DNA from: Pseudomonas sp. SJZ074
GTDB taxonomy: Bacteria > Pseudomonadota > Gammaproteobacteria > Pseudomonadales > Pseudomonadaceae
Direction of reading: 5' to 3'
NCBI RefSeq assembly: GCF_007828215.1
Contig: NZ_VIUE01000013.1
Span: forward strand, 46,301-110,300
DNA length: 64,000 nucleotides
Shown here: piece by piece, positions 26,374 through 34,743 of the stretch
How the letters are laid out: each line of letters opens with the position of its first letter
How positions within the stretch are numbered: position 1 is the stretch's first letter
Notes under the pieces: model-generated
What the model saw: the letters and a program-made list of their open reading frames with translations, nothing else
Told to the model about the DNA's origin: nothing
The model's database searches: none
Made by a program: the position numbers and the translations under genes

Positions 26374-28254
26374 TCATGCCGGGCTTCGACCAGGCATGTC
26401 GATGCCATGTTGATGCACCCGTCGGTACAGGGTGGCCCGGGAAATGCCCAGGGCCCGGGCGGCGGCGGTGGGTTTCCAGCGATGGCGCACGAGGGCATCG
26501 AGCAGGGCCTGGCGTTCCGGGCTGGCGCTGGGCTCTGGGGCAAGGGCAGCGACGGGCGAGCCGTGCAACGACTCGGGCAGGTGAGCGCGCTGGATCACCC
26601 GGCTCTCGCATACCGCACAGGCGTAGCGCAACACATGGCGCAACTGGCGGACATTGCCCGGCCAGTGATAGCCGAGCAGGCATTCCAGGGCCGCGCTGCT
26701 CAATTGCACGGCGCCGCCGCAGCGGGTCGACTCCTCTTCGAGGATACGGTTGATCAGCGTCAGCCGGTCACTGCGCTCGCGCAGCGGCGGCAGTTGGAAG
26801 CGGGCGCCTCCCAGGCGGAAATACAGGTCCTCGCGAAACTCGCCGGCGGCGACCAGGTTCTCCAGGTCACGGTGGGTGGCGCAGATCACCTGGATGTCCA
26901 CGGCTTTGCGGCGTGATGCACCGAGAGGCGCCACTTCGCCCTCCGCCAGCACCCGCAACAGACGAGTCTGCAAGGCCAGCGGCATATCACCGATTTCGTC
27001 CAGAAATAGCGTGCCGCCATCGGCCTGCTGCAACAGGCCCTGCATGCCCTTGGCCGAGGCGCCGGTAAACGCCCCGGCCACGTAGCCGAACAATTCGCTC
27101 TCGATCAGGCTTTCAGGAATCGCGGCGCAGTTCAGCGCGACGAAAGGACGCTCACGGCGCTGACTGGCCTGGTGCAACTGGCGGGCGAACACCTCTTTGC
27201 CGGAGCCGGTTTCGCCCTGGATCAACACCGGCAGGTTGCGATCCTTGACCCGCACCGCCAGGCGCAGGCTGTCGGCCAGGCGTGGATCGACGTCGACCGG
27301 TGCCATCGCCGCCCGTGTACGCGGCCGCGCCCGCTGCCGTGGCGCGCTCAAGCGGCCATGCAGGGACGACTCGGTCCCCTGGCGGTCGAAGGGATAAAGA
27401 CTCTCGTCCCGGGCACGGTGCAACCATTGTTGATCGAAGACCTGGCTGATGTGCTGCGGCAACTGGCCGTATTGCTGCAGCAGGTACTGGCGTGCGGCGG
27501 GGTTCAGGGCCTGCAGGCAGCCATCGTCGTCCCAGGCGAACAGATAATCGGGCTGGCTGTCGACGTAGCCGGCGTTGCGGTGGGCTCGCAGTACCCAATA
27601 ACCCTGGGCGCTGCTCATGAAGAATGCCTGTTCGATTTCCCGGGCGCTCTGCACCACCATCTGGCGGATCAAGTGCTGCGAGCGGCGCTCATCCGGTGAG
27701 CGAACCGCTGACACATCCAGCACCCCAAGCAGTTCTCCCTGAGGATCGAAGACCGGCGCGGCGGAGCAGGTCAGGCCAATGAAGGCGGCGCGGAAGTGAT
27801 CGCGCTTGTGCACCGTCACCGGCGCCTTGGCCGTGAGCACTGCCGCCACGCCGCACGTGCCTTCCTCGCCCTCCGACCAACAGGTGCCCAGGTAAAGTCC
27901 GGCCTTGCGGCAGTCATTGCGAATGGCGGTTTCAACACGGTAGTCGATGGTCTGACCCTGGGCATCGGTCAGCAGCACACAGTAGTCGGCGTCCCGTACC
28001 CGGCCATGGAGGCGCGCCACTTCTTCGCTGGCGATATTGAGGAACAGTTCGGAGCGCTCGCGGCATTGCTTGAGCACATCCTCGGACAGGATGCGCGGGC
28101 CCTGCAGCGAGCCAGGGTCGAGGCGATGCTGCTCCATGGACCGACGCCAGGAGTCGAGGATCAGGTTCGGGACGGGAAGCTGCGGCAATTGGTCCGCGTT
28201 CTTCACGACGCGGCTGACGCAATCCACATGGGCCCGGGAGTGAGCGGAAAGCAT
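26374..28254 (-). CDS. acoR: Sigma-54-dependent activator AcoR of acetoin catabolism
   Basis: A 626-residue activator. A GAF-type sensor domain (about 75-200) is followed by a linker and a AAA+ domain with Walker A GETGSGKEVF, the sigma-54 contact loop GAFTGA (in YVAGAFTGASAKG) and Walker B TLFLDEIGDMPL. It ends in a Fis-type helix-turn-helix (TAAARALGISRATLYRRVHQHG). This is the standard AcoR layout. It is divergent from acoX; the 298-base gap contains a perfect inverted repeat and a -24/-12 promoter. It should sense acetoin or an acetoin-derived signal and activate the aco operon. Confidence 0.93.
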   Translation of the reverse strand: MLSAHSRAHVDCVSRVVKNADQLPQLPVPNLILDSWRRSMEQHRLDPGSLQGPRILSEDVLKQCRERSELFLNIASEEVARLHGRVRDADYCVLLTDAQGQTIDYRVETAIRNDCRKAGLYLGTCWSEGEEGTCGVAAVLTAKAPVTVHKRDHFRAAFIGLTCSAAPVFDPQGELLGVLDVSAVRSPDERRSQHLIRQMVVQSAREIEQAFFMSSAQGYWVLRAHRNAGYVDSQPDYLFAWDDDGCLQALNPAARQYLLQQYGQLPQHISQVFDQQWLHRARDESLYPFDRQGTESSLHGRLSAPRQRARPRTRAAMAPVDVDPRLADSLRLAVRVKDRNLPVLIQGETGSGKEVFARQLHQASQRRERPFVALNCAAIPESLIESELFGYVAGAFTGASAKGMQGLLQQADGGTLFLDEIGDMPLALQTRLLRVLAEGEVAPLGASRRKAVDIQVICATHRDLENLVAAGEFREDLYFRLGGARFQLPPLRERSDRLTLINRILEEESTRCGGAVQLSSAALECLLGYHWPGNVRQLRHVLRYACAVCESRVIQRAHLPESLHGSPVAALAPEPSASPERQALLDALVRHRWKPTAAARALGISRATLYRRVHQHGIDMPGRSPA

Positions 28255-28343
28255 GACTGGCCTCCGGTTCAGCTTCTTATCGTTGTGCGCTCATTAAGCG
28301 CCGTTCGCCGGACACAGACAAGCCTGACGGGATCAGGTGCCGG

Positions 28344-28364
28344 CGTGAGACGCCACGTCTCACG
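28344..28364. promoter_or_regulatory. Probable AcoR upstream activating site
   Basis: CGTGAGACG-CCA-CGTCTCACG is a perfect inverted repeat with nine-base arms. A half copy, CGTCTCACG, recurs at 28399-28407. Both lie about 75-140 bases before the sigma-54 promoter, the usual distance for enhancer binding. Confidence 0.7.
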
Positions 28365-28482
28365 GTCTCGCCAATGGCTCGTGCAGGCTGATATGTGGCG
28401 TCTCACGGGGCCTTGTCCCGGTTCGTGGTTTATCTCGCTGCGAAGGCTCTGGTCCGGACGTCTGCCGGGATTTTCGCGCAAC

Positions 28483-28498
28483 TGGCACCGCCCTTGCT
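28483..28498 (+). promoter_or_regulatory. Sigma-54 (-24/-12) promoter of the aco operon
   Basis: TGGCACCGCCCTTGCT has the GG-N10-GC spacing and matches TGGCAC-N5-TTGCW. It lies 55 bases before the first downstream start codon and fits the GAFTGA-containing AcoR encoded divergently. Confidence 0.85.
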
Positions 28499-28529
28499 CT
28501 AGGCCCTGTACCCGCACGACGGGCCTTCC

Positions 28530-28537
28530 AATAATAA
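28530..28537 (+). promoter_or_regulatory. Hfq/Crc-type CA motif (AATAATAA) before the aco leader
   Basis: AATAATAA matches AANAANAA, the target of Hfq-Crc translational repression in Pseudomonas, and lies beside the ACGAGG ribosome site. Similar motifs occur at 29678-29685 (acoA) and 30677-30684 (acoB). Confidence 0.5.
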
Positions 28538-28552
28538 GAAACGAGGTACGCC

Positions 28553-28603
28553 ATGTCTTCCTGCCCTGGTCATTTGCCCGTCACGTCCGCGGTGGCGCCA
28601 TGA
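28553..28603 (+). CDS. Possible 16-residue leader peptide overlapping acoX
   Basis: ATG at 28553 has a good ribosome site (ACGAGG about six bases ahead) and encodes MSSCPGHLPVTSAVAP. Its TGA stop overlaps the acoX ATG as ATGA (28600-28603). acoX itself has no obvious ribosome site, so its translation may depend on termination of this leader. The reading is direct; expression is inferred. Confidence 0.45.
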   Translation: MSSCPGHLPVTSAVAP

Positions 28604-29682
28604 GTCGCCGCCCCCTGACCGTAGGCATCATCGCCAACCCAGCCTCGGGCCGCGACGTTCGGCGCCTGACCGCCAACGCCGGGCTGTTTTCCAGCACTGA
28701 CAAGGTCTCGGTGATTCAGCGCTTGCTGGCGGCTTTCGGTGCCACCGGTATCGAACAGGTGCTGATGCCCACCGACATGACCGGCATCGCCGCCGCCGTG
28801 CTGAAGAACAGCCACAGCCGCCACGCCCGCGACAGTCATTGGCCGGCCCTGGAGTTTCTCGACCTGACCTTGCGCCAGACCGTGGAAGACACCCGCAGGG
28901 CCGCGCGGCTGATGGCCGAGCGCGAGGTGGCGCTGATCGCCGTGCTCGGTGGTGACGGCACCCACAAGGCCGTCGCCGCCGAAGTGGGCGATATCCCCTT
29001 GCTGACCCTGTCCACCGGTACCAACAACGCTTTCCCCGAGCTGCGCGAGGCCACCACGGCAGGGCTCGCCGGCGGGTTGTACGCCAGCGGCCGCATTCCC
29101 GGGCAGATCGGCTTGCGGCGCAACAAACGCTTGCTGGTGTGCGAGGCCCAGCGCGGCCTGCGGGAAATCGCCCTGGTGGACGTTGCCGTGTCGCCGCTGC
29201 GCTTCGTCGGCGCCCGTGCCATCAGCCGGGCGGCGGATCTGGCCGAAGTCTTCGTGACCTTTGCCGAGCCGCAATCCATTGGCCTGTCGGCCTTGTGTGG
29301 CTTGTGGCTGCCGGTGACGCGGCAGGAGCCGGGCGGCGCCTGGATGCGCCTGGACCCGCAATCGCCCGAAGCGCTGCTGGTGCCGCTGGCCCCAGGCCTG
29401 TTGCAGGGCTGCGGCGTGCTCGCGGCCGGCCGCCTGGAGCCAGGCGTGGCCCACCCGTTGGCGCTGTCCAGCGGCACGCTGGCCCTGGATGGCGAACGGG
29501 AAATCGAATTCAACCCGCACGACCGTCCCACAGTCACCCTCGATGCCGGCGGCCCGCTGAGCATCGATGTCGACGCGGTGCTGGCCTACGCCGCGCAACA
29601 GCGCTTGCTGGGCATCGGCCGTGAACACCCGCAACACCCCCTGAACCTGCAAATCACCCTTCAAGACACCCCTGGAGAATAA
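28600..29682 (+). CDS. acoX: AcoX, ATP-NAD kinase-like protein of the acetoin operon
   Basis: Start set at ATG 28600 (MSRRPLTVGIIANPASGRD); the frame remains open far upstream, but that part is antisense to acoR. The 360-residue protein has the NAD-kinase/diacylglycerol-kinase-like nucleotide motif LIAVLGGDGTHKAVA (about 110-124) and TLSTGTNNAFPE. AcoX proteins are constant members of acetoin operons, though their exact reaction is unsettled. The stop lies four bases before the acoA start. It is the first enzyme-like gene behind the sigma-54 promoter. Confidence 0.9.
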   Translation: MSRRPLTVGIIANPASGRDVRRLTANAGLFSSTDKVSVIQRLLAAFGATGIEQVLMPTDMTGIAAAVLKNSHSRHARDSHWPALEFLDLTLRQTVEDTRRAARLMAEREVALIAVLGGDGTHKAVAAEVGDIPLLTLSTGTNNAFPELREATTAGLAGGLYASGRIPGQIGLRRNKRLLVCEAQRGLREIALVDVAVSPLRFVGARAISRAADLAEVFVTFAEPQSIGLSALCGLWLPVTRQEPGGAWMRLDPQSPEALLVPLAPGLLQGCGVLAAGRLEPGVAHPLALSSGTLALDGEREIEFNPHDRPTVTLDAGGPLSIDVDAVLAYAAQQRLLGIGREHPQHPLNLQITLQDTPGE

Positions 29683-29685
29683 AAA

Positions 29686-30663
29686 ATGTCGACACCGCTC
29701 ACCCACGATCAACTGCTGCACGCCTACCAGGTGATGCGCACCATCCGCGCGTTCGAAGAGCGCCTGCACGTGGAATTCGCCACCGGCGAGATTCCCGGTT
29801 TCGTCCACTTGTATGCCGGCGAAGAGGCCTCGGCCGCCGGGGTCATGGCCCACCTGGGCGATGACGACTGCATTGCCTCCAACCACCGCGGCCACGGCCA
29901 TTGCATCGCCAAAGGCGTGGATGTCTACGGAATGATGGCCGAGATCTACGGCAAGAAAACCGGGGTCTGCCAAGGCAAGGGCGGCTCCATGCACATCGCC
30001 GATTTCGAGAAGGGCATGCTCGGCGCCAACGGCATTGTCGGCGCCGGTGCGCCGCTGGTGGTCGGTGCGGCGCTGGCGGCCCGGCTCAAGGGCACCGACA
30101 GCGTCGCGGTGGTGTTTTTCGGTGACGGCGGCTCCAACGAAGGCGCGGTATTCGAGGCCATGAACATGGCTTCGGTGTGGAACCTGCCGTGCCTGTTCAT
30201 CGCCGAGAACAACGGCTACGCCGAGGCCACGGCGTCCAATTGGTCGGTGGCGTGCGATCACATCGCCGACCGTGCCGCCGGGTTCGGCATGCCGGGGGTG
30301 ACCGTGGACGGTTTTGACTTCTTCGCCGTCCACGAAGCCGCCGGGGCGGCCATCGAGCGTGCCCGGGCCGGGGAAGGGCCGTCGCTGATCGAGGTCAAGC
30401 TGACCCGCTATTACGGGCATTTCGAGGGCGATGCGCAGACGTATCGGGCACCGGATGAGGTCAAGCACTTCCGTGAAAACCAGGACTGCCTGATGCAGTT
30501 TCGCGAGCGCACGACCCGGGCCGGGTTGCTTTCGGCCGAGCAACTGGACCAGGTCGACCGGGAAGTGGAACTGCTGATCGAAAACGCCGTGCGCAAGGCC
30601 AAATCCGATCCCAAGCCTGCGGCGGCTGATCTGCTCACTGACGTCTACGTCTCCTACCCCTGA
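29686..30663 (+). CDS. acoA: Acetoin dehydrogenase E1 component, alpha subunit
   Basis: A 325-residue ThDP-dependent E1 alpha subunit. The ThDP/Mg site reads VVFFGDGGSNEGAVFEAMNMASVWNLP in outline (GDG at about 147-149 and a later NN), and the substrate-channel segment is FVHLYAGEEASAAG. E1 alpha and beta subunits cleave acetoin to acetaldehyde and an acetyl group passed to lipoyl-E2. GGAG precedes the ATG, and an AATAAAAA stretch between them overlaps the end of acoX. The operon order acoX-A-B-C supports the assignment to acetoin rather than pyruvate or branched-chain acids. Confidence 0.93.
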   Translation: MSTPLTHDQLLHAYQVMRTIRAFEERLHVEFATGEIPGFVHLYAGEEASAAGVMAHLGDDDCIASNHRGHGHCIAKGVDVYGMMAEIYGKKTGVCQGKGGSMHIADFEKGMLGANGIVGAGAPLVVGAALAARLKGTDSVAVVFFGDGGSNEGAVFEAMNMASVWNLPCLFIAENNGYAEATASNWSVACDHIADRAAGFGMPGVTVDGFDFFAVHEAAGAAIERARAGEGPSLIEVKLTRYYGHFEGDAQTYRAPDEVKHFRENQDCLMQFRERTTRAGLLSAEQLDQVDREVELLIENAVRKAKSDPKPAAADLLTDVYVSYP

Positions 30664-30698
30664 ACGCCCCTTATAAAACAAGAACAGAGAATTCCATC

Positions 30699-31715
30699 AT
30701 GGCGAGAAAAATCAGCTATCAGCAGGCAATCAACGAAGCCCTGGCCCAGGAAATGCGCCGCGATAGCAGCGTGTTCATCATGGGCGAGGACGTGGCCGGT
30801 GGCGCCGGCGCGCCCGGTGAGAACGACGCCTGGGGCGGTGTGCTTGGCGTCACCAAGGGCCTCTACGACCAGTTCCCCGGTCGTGTGCTCGACACCCCGT
30901 TATCGGAAATCGGTTACGTCGGCGCAGCGGTCGGGGCCGCGACCTGTGGTGTGCGCCCGGTGTGCGAACTGATGTTCGTCGACTTCGCCGGCTGCTGCCT
31001 GGACCAGATCCTCAACCAGGCGGCGAAGTTTCGCTACATGTTCGGTGGCAAGGCTGCCACGCCGTTGGTGATCCGTACCATGGTCGGTGCCGGCCTGCGC
31101 GCCGCAGCCCAGCATTCACAGATGCTCACGTCCTTGTGGACGCACATCCCCGGGCTGAAGGTGGTGTGCCCGTCGTCGCCCTACGATGCCAAGGGTTTGT
31201 TGATTCAGGCGATCCGCGACAACGATCCGGTGATCTTCTGCGAGCACAAATTGCTCTACGGCATGCAGGGCGAGGTGCCCGAAGAGCTCTACACCATCCC
31301 GTTCGGCGAGGCCAACTTCCTGCGCGACGGCAAGGACGTGACCCTGGTGTCCTACGGCCGCATGGTCAACACCGCCATGGACGCAGCACGTAGCCTGGCC
31401 GGGCGCGGCCTCGATTGCGAGGTCATCGACCTGCGCACCACCAGTCCGATGGACGAGGACAGCATCCTCGAAAGCGTGGAAAAGACCGGGCGCCTGGTGG
31501 TCATCGATGAGGCCAACCCACGCTGCTCCATGGCCACCGATGTTTCGGCGCTGGTGGCCCGGAAAGCCTTCGGCGCGCTCAAGGCGCCGATCGAGATGGT
31601 CACCGCGCCGCACACGCCGGTGCCGTTCTCCGATTCCCTGGAAGATCTGTACATCCCTGACGCGGCGAAGATCGAACAAGCCGTGCTCAACGTGATCGAG
31701 TGGAGCAAGCGCTGA
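30699..31715 (+). CDS. acoB: Acetoin dehydrogenase E1 component, beta subunit
   Basis: A 338-residue transketolase-type pyrimidine-binding subunit with the typical opening ISYQQAINEALAQEM, the GEDVAGGAGAPGENDAWGG loop and DTPLSEIGYVGAAVGAA, plus a C-terminal transketolase domain with VIDLRTTSPMDEDSI. It pairs with AcoA to form the alpha2-beta2 E1. A CA-type motif AACAAGAA (30677-30684) lies before it. Its stop codon shares one base with the acoC start (TGATG at 31713-31717). Confidence 0.94.
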   Translation: MARKISYQQAINEALAQEMRRDSSVFIMGEDVAGGAGAPGENDAWGGVLGVTKGLYDQFPGRVLDTPLSEIGYVGAAVGAATCGVRPVCELMFVDFAGCCLDQILNQAAKFRYMFGGKAATPLVIRTMVGAGLRAAAQHSQMLTSLWTHIPGLKVVCPSSPYDAKGLLIQAIRDNDPVIFCEHKLLYGMQGEVPEELYTIPFGEANFLRDGKDVTLVSYGRMVNTAMDAARSLAGRGLDCEVIDLRTTSPMDEDSILESVEKTGRLVVIDEANPRCSMATDVSALVARKAFGALKAPIEMVTAPHTPVPFSDSLEDLYIPDAAKIEQAVLNVIEWSKR

Positions 31716-32827
31716 TGAGCCAGATTCATACCCTGACCATGCCCAAGTGGGGGCTGTCGATGACTGAAGGCCGGGTCGATGCCTGGCTCAAGGAGGAGGG
31801 CCAGGCCATTACCAAGGGCGACGACGTGCTGGATGTGGAGACCGACAAGATCTCCAGCAGCGTCGAAGCGCCGTTCTCCGGTGTGTTGCGTCGGCAGATC
31901 GCGCGCCAGGACGAAACCCTGGCGGTCGGCGCCTTGCTGGGCATTGTCGTCGAAGGCGAGGCCAGTGACGCCGAGATCGATGCGGTCATCGAGCAGTTCC
32001 AGTCCAGTTTCGTGCCGGGCGACAGCGGTGACGAAGACACCGGCGCGAAACCGCAGAAGGTCGAGCTGAACGGTCGGGTGATCCGCTACTTTGAACGCGG
32101 CCAAGGGGGCGTGCCATTGGTGTTGGTCCACGGTTTTGGCGGGGACCTGAACAACTGGCTGTTCAACCATGAGGCCCTGGCGGCCGACCGCCGGGTGATC
32201 GCCCTGGATCTGCCGGGCCATGGCGAGTCCGGCAAGACCCTGCGACGGGGCGACCTGGACGAGCTGAGCGGCGCGGTGCTGGCCTTGCTCGATCACCTGG
32301 ACATCAGCGTCGCGCACCTGGTGGGGCATTCCATGGGCGGCGCCGTGTCGCTGAACAGCGCACGCTTGATGCCCCAGCGGGTGCGTTCCCTGACGCTGAT
32401 CGGCAGCGCCGGCCTCGGCCCTGAGATCAACGGCGGCTACCTGCAAGGCTTTGTCGAGGCCTCCAACCGCAACGCCCTCAAGCCGCAATTGGTGCAGTTG
32501 TTCTCCAATGCCGAGCTGGTCAACCGGCAGATGCTCGAAGACATGCTCAAGTACAAGCGCCTGGAGGGCGTGGAGGTAGCGTTGAAGCAGCTGTCGGCGA
32601 CCTTGTTCGCCGAGGGTCGCCAACAGGTGGACTTGCGCGAGGTGGTGCAGGCTGGTCACGTGCCGACTCTGGTGGTCTGGGGCAGCGATGACGCGATCAT
32701 CCCGGCGACCCATGGCGAAGGGCTGGACGCCCAGGTCGAGGTACTGGCCGGCCAGGGCCACATGGTGCAGATGGAAGCGGCCGAGCAGGTCAATCGATTG
32801 ATCCTTGAGTTCATTGAGCAGCACTGA
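31715..32827 (+). CDS. acoC: Acetoin dehydrogenase E2: lipoyl domain fused to alpha/beta hydrolase
   Basis: Start set at ATG 31715, overlapping the acoB stop by one base. The 370-residue product has an N-terminal lipoyl domain (1-80) with lipoylated Lys45 in VETDKISSS, an acidic linker (about 85-115) and an alpha/beta-hydrolase domain with oxyanion HGFGGD and nucleophile Ser206 in VGHSMGGAV. It lacks the usual E2 catalytic core, as AcoC proteins of pseudomonads do. It accepts the acetyl group from E1 and transfers it to CoA. No E3 lipoamide dehydrogenase gene lies in the operon, so a shared E3 is likely used. Confidence 0.9.
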   Translation: MSQIHTLTMPKWGLSMTEGRVDAWLKEEGQAITKGDDVLDVETDKISSSVEAPFSGVLRRQIARQDETLAVGALLGIVVEGEASDAEIDAVIEQFQSSFVPGDSGDEDTGAKPQKVELNGRVIRYFERGQGGVPLVLVHGFGGDLNNWLFNHEALAADRRVIALDLPGHGESGKTLRRGDLDELSGAVLALLDHLDISVAHLVGHSMGGAVSLNSARLMPQRVRSLTLIGSAGLGPEINGGYLQGFVEASNRNALKPQLVQLFSNAELVNRQMLEDMLKYKRLEGVEVALKQLSATLFAEGRQQVDLREVVQAGHVPTLVVWGSDDAIIPATHGEGLDAQVEVLAGQGHMVQMEAAEQVNRLILEFIEQH

Positions 32828-32877
32828 TCAAACGGGCGACGCGCGAGTCGTCGCCCCCAAGCATTCTGGAGAACGCT

Positions 32878-33972
32878 ATGAACGCCTCAATCAAGCCCAC
32901 CCGCAGCATGCGCGCCGCCGTCTGGCATGGCCGTAACGACATCCGCGTCGAAGACGTACCGTTGCCCGTTTCGCCGCCTGCCGGCTGGGTGCAGATCCGC
33001 GTGCAGTGGTGCGGCATCTGCGGCTCCGACCTGCATGAGTACGTGGCCGGGCCGGTGTTCATCCCGGTGGACGCGCCGCACCCGCTGACCGGTATCAAGG
33101 GCCAGTGCATCCTCGGTCATGAATTCTGTGGTGAAATCGTCGAGCTGGGTGCCGGGGTAGAGGGCTTCAGCGTTGGCGAGCCGGTGGCAGCGGATGCCTG
33201 CCAGCACTGCGGCACCTGCTACTACTGCACCCACGGGCTCTACAACATCTGCGAGAACCTGGCGTTCACCGGCTTGATGAACAACGGCGCGTTCGCGGAA
33301 CTGGTCAATGTGCCGGCCAACTTGCTCTATAAATTGCCCGCCGGTTTTCCTGCCGAGGCCGGCGCGCTGATCGAGCCGTTGGCGGTGGGCATGCACGCGG
33401 TCAAGAAGGCCGGCAGCCTGCTGGGCCAGAACGTCGTGGTGGTTGGCGCCGGGACCATCGGCCTGTGCACTATCATGTGCGCCAAGGCCGCCGGGGCGGC
33501 CCAGGTGATTGCCCTGGAGATGTCCGGGGCGCGCAAGGCCAAGGCCCTGGAGGTCGGTGCCACTCATGTCATCGATCCCAACCAGCGCGATGCGCTGGCC
33601 GAGGTGCGCCGCCTGACCGGAGGGCTGGGTGCCGATGTCAGCTTCGAATGCATCGGTAACAAGCACACCGCCAAGTTCGCCATCGACCTGATCCGCAAGG
33701 CTGGCAAATGCGTGCTGGTGGGGATTTTCGAGGAGCCGAGCGAATTCAATTTCTTCGAGCTGGTATCCACCGAGAAACAGGTGCTCGGCGCACTGGCCTA
33801 CAACGGCGAGTTTGCCGACGTCATCGCGTTCATCGCCGATGGCCGCCTGGACATCTCGCCCCTGGTGACCGGGCGCATCCAGCTGGAACAGATTGTCGGA
33901 CAGGGGTTCGAGGAACTGGTCAACAACAAGGAACACAACGTGAAGATCATCGTGTCACCGGCCCGGAGCTGA
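32878..33972 (+). CDS. 2,3-butanediol dehydrogenase (zinc MDR family)
   Basis: A 364-residue medium-chain dehydrogenase. The catalytic zinc ligands are in GICGSDLHEY and GHEFCGEIVE; the structural zinc cysteines are in ACQHCGTCYYCTHGLYNIC; the NAD site is VVVGAGTIGLCTIM. The sequence type matches (R,R)-butanediol dehydrogenases, which oxidise butanediol to acetoin and so feed the operon upstream. TGGAGA precedes the ATG. It lies 50 bases after acoC and before a strong terminator, so it is the last gene of the unit. Confidence 0.9.
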   Translation: MNASIKPTRSMRAAVWHGRNDIRVEDVPLPVSPPAGWVQIRVQWCGICGSDLHEYVAGPVFIPVDAPHPLTGIKGQCILGHEFCGEIVELGAGVEGFSVGEPVAADACQHCGTCYYCTHGLYNICENLAFTGLMNNGAFAELVNVPANLLYKLPAGFPAEAGALIEPLAVGMHAVKKAGSLLGQNVVVVGAGTIGLCTIMCAKAAGAAQVIALEMSGARKAKALEVGATHVIDPNQRDALAEVRRLTGGLGADVSFECIGNKHTAKFAIDLIRKAGKCVLVGIFEEPSEFNFFELVSTEKQVLGALAYNGEFADVIAFIADGRLDISPLVTGRIQLEQIVGQGFEELVNNKEHNVKIIVSPARS

Positions 33973-33993
33973 CTTTTCCGATGTGGGCGATTG

Positions 33994-34024
33994 GCGATGG
34001 CCGGCAGCGGCCATCGCATTTTTT
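33994..34024 (+). terminator. Rho-independent terminator of the aco operon
   Basis: GCGATGGCCG-GCAG-CGGCCATCGC forms a perfect ten-base stem followed by A and six T. It lies 21 bases after the butanediol dehydrogenase stop and before the convergent DinB gene. Confidence 0.92.
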
Positions 34025-34035
34025 ATGCTTTGGAT

Positions 34036-34593
34036 TCAATCCGGCAGATAGGCCCGCCAGACCCGGCTTTCGTCGAGCTGCAATTGCTGTTCTTCCGTTT
34101 GCCGGAACTTGCGGTCGCAGTCGAGGAAAAACTCGTCGAGCTGTGGCGGCTCGATGTCGGTGTCGCTGAGCATCGTGTGGACCTGGCCACGGTGGTGAAT
34201 CTGGTGTTCGAACAGGTGCAGCAGCAACCGGTCGATACGCTCGGGCACCACCGCACCGTCGGCGCGTACCAGCTCGACGGACCGGGCGAGGTCTTTCTCC
34301 CGCAAGGATTCGCAGAACGTGACCAATCGCTGGTCGCTGCGGGCCTGGCTTTGCACCAGATCGGCAAAGGCCAGGGTCTCGGAGAAATCCTTGGTCTGAC
34401 CGTCACGATCGCCTTCCAGGGCGGTGAGGTAATAGCAATCCACCTCCAGGATATGGCAGAGGGTGGCTTGTATGGATGGAAAGAACCCGGTGCGGCGTGT
34501 CAGGTATTCGTCTTCGCTCAATTGCGCGCAAGTGCTGAGCAGGCGGTGGTTGGCCCACTGGTTATTCAGGGCCTGGGCCAGGAAATAGTTCAT
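34036..34593 (-). CDS. DinB-family metal-binding protein
   Basis: Start set at ATG 34593 (MNYFLAQALNNQWANHRLL) with a GGAAGG site ahead; the upstream extension is REP sequence. The 185-residue helical-bundle protein has the three-histidine metal site of DinB/YfiT: a histidine in TLCHILEVD and the HxxxHH pair in LFEHQIHHRGQ. Such proteins include metal-dependent thiol transferases; the specific role here is unknown. It is convergent with the aco operon and separated from the next gene by a REP doublet. Confidence 0.85.
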   Translation of the reverse strand: MNYFLAQALNNQWANHRLLSTCAQLSEDEYLTRRTGFFPSIQATLCHILEVDCYYLTALEGDRDGQTKDFSETLAFADLVQSQARSDQRLVTFCESLREKDLARSVELVRADGAVVPERIDRLLLHLFEHQIHHRGQVHTMLSDTDIEPPQLDEFFLDCDRKFRQTEEQQLQLDESRVWRAYLPD

Positions 34594-34626
34594 GGGAAGC
34601 CTTCCTTGATGTGGCCGCCTGGAATC

Positions 34627-34720
34627 CTGTGGGAGCGGGCTTGCTCGCGAAGACGGCGGACTATCCAGCATAGTCTTATCAGACAAACCGCTTTCGCGAG
34701 CAAGCCCGCTCCCACACAGG
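34627..34720. repeat. REP doublet (type I), inverted
   Basis: CTGTGGGAGCGGGCTTGCTC... (34627-34652) and CGCTTTCGCGAGCAAGCCCG... (34689-34720) face each other between the DinB and DapA-family genes. Confidence 0.87.
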
Positions 34721-34743
34721 CCATCCTGATTTCAACGACGGTC

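Noticed and set aside
27796..28599. A long N-terminal extension of acoX
   Set aside because: The extension is antisense to acoR and crosses the sigma-54 promoter; AcoX homology begins at 28600.
28570..30681. A 703-codon open frame on the minus strand
   Set aside because: It lies antisense to acoX and acoA, which have clear motifs, and shows only low-complexity His/Gly/Gln-rich sequence.
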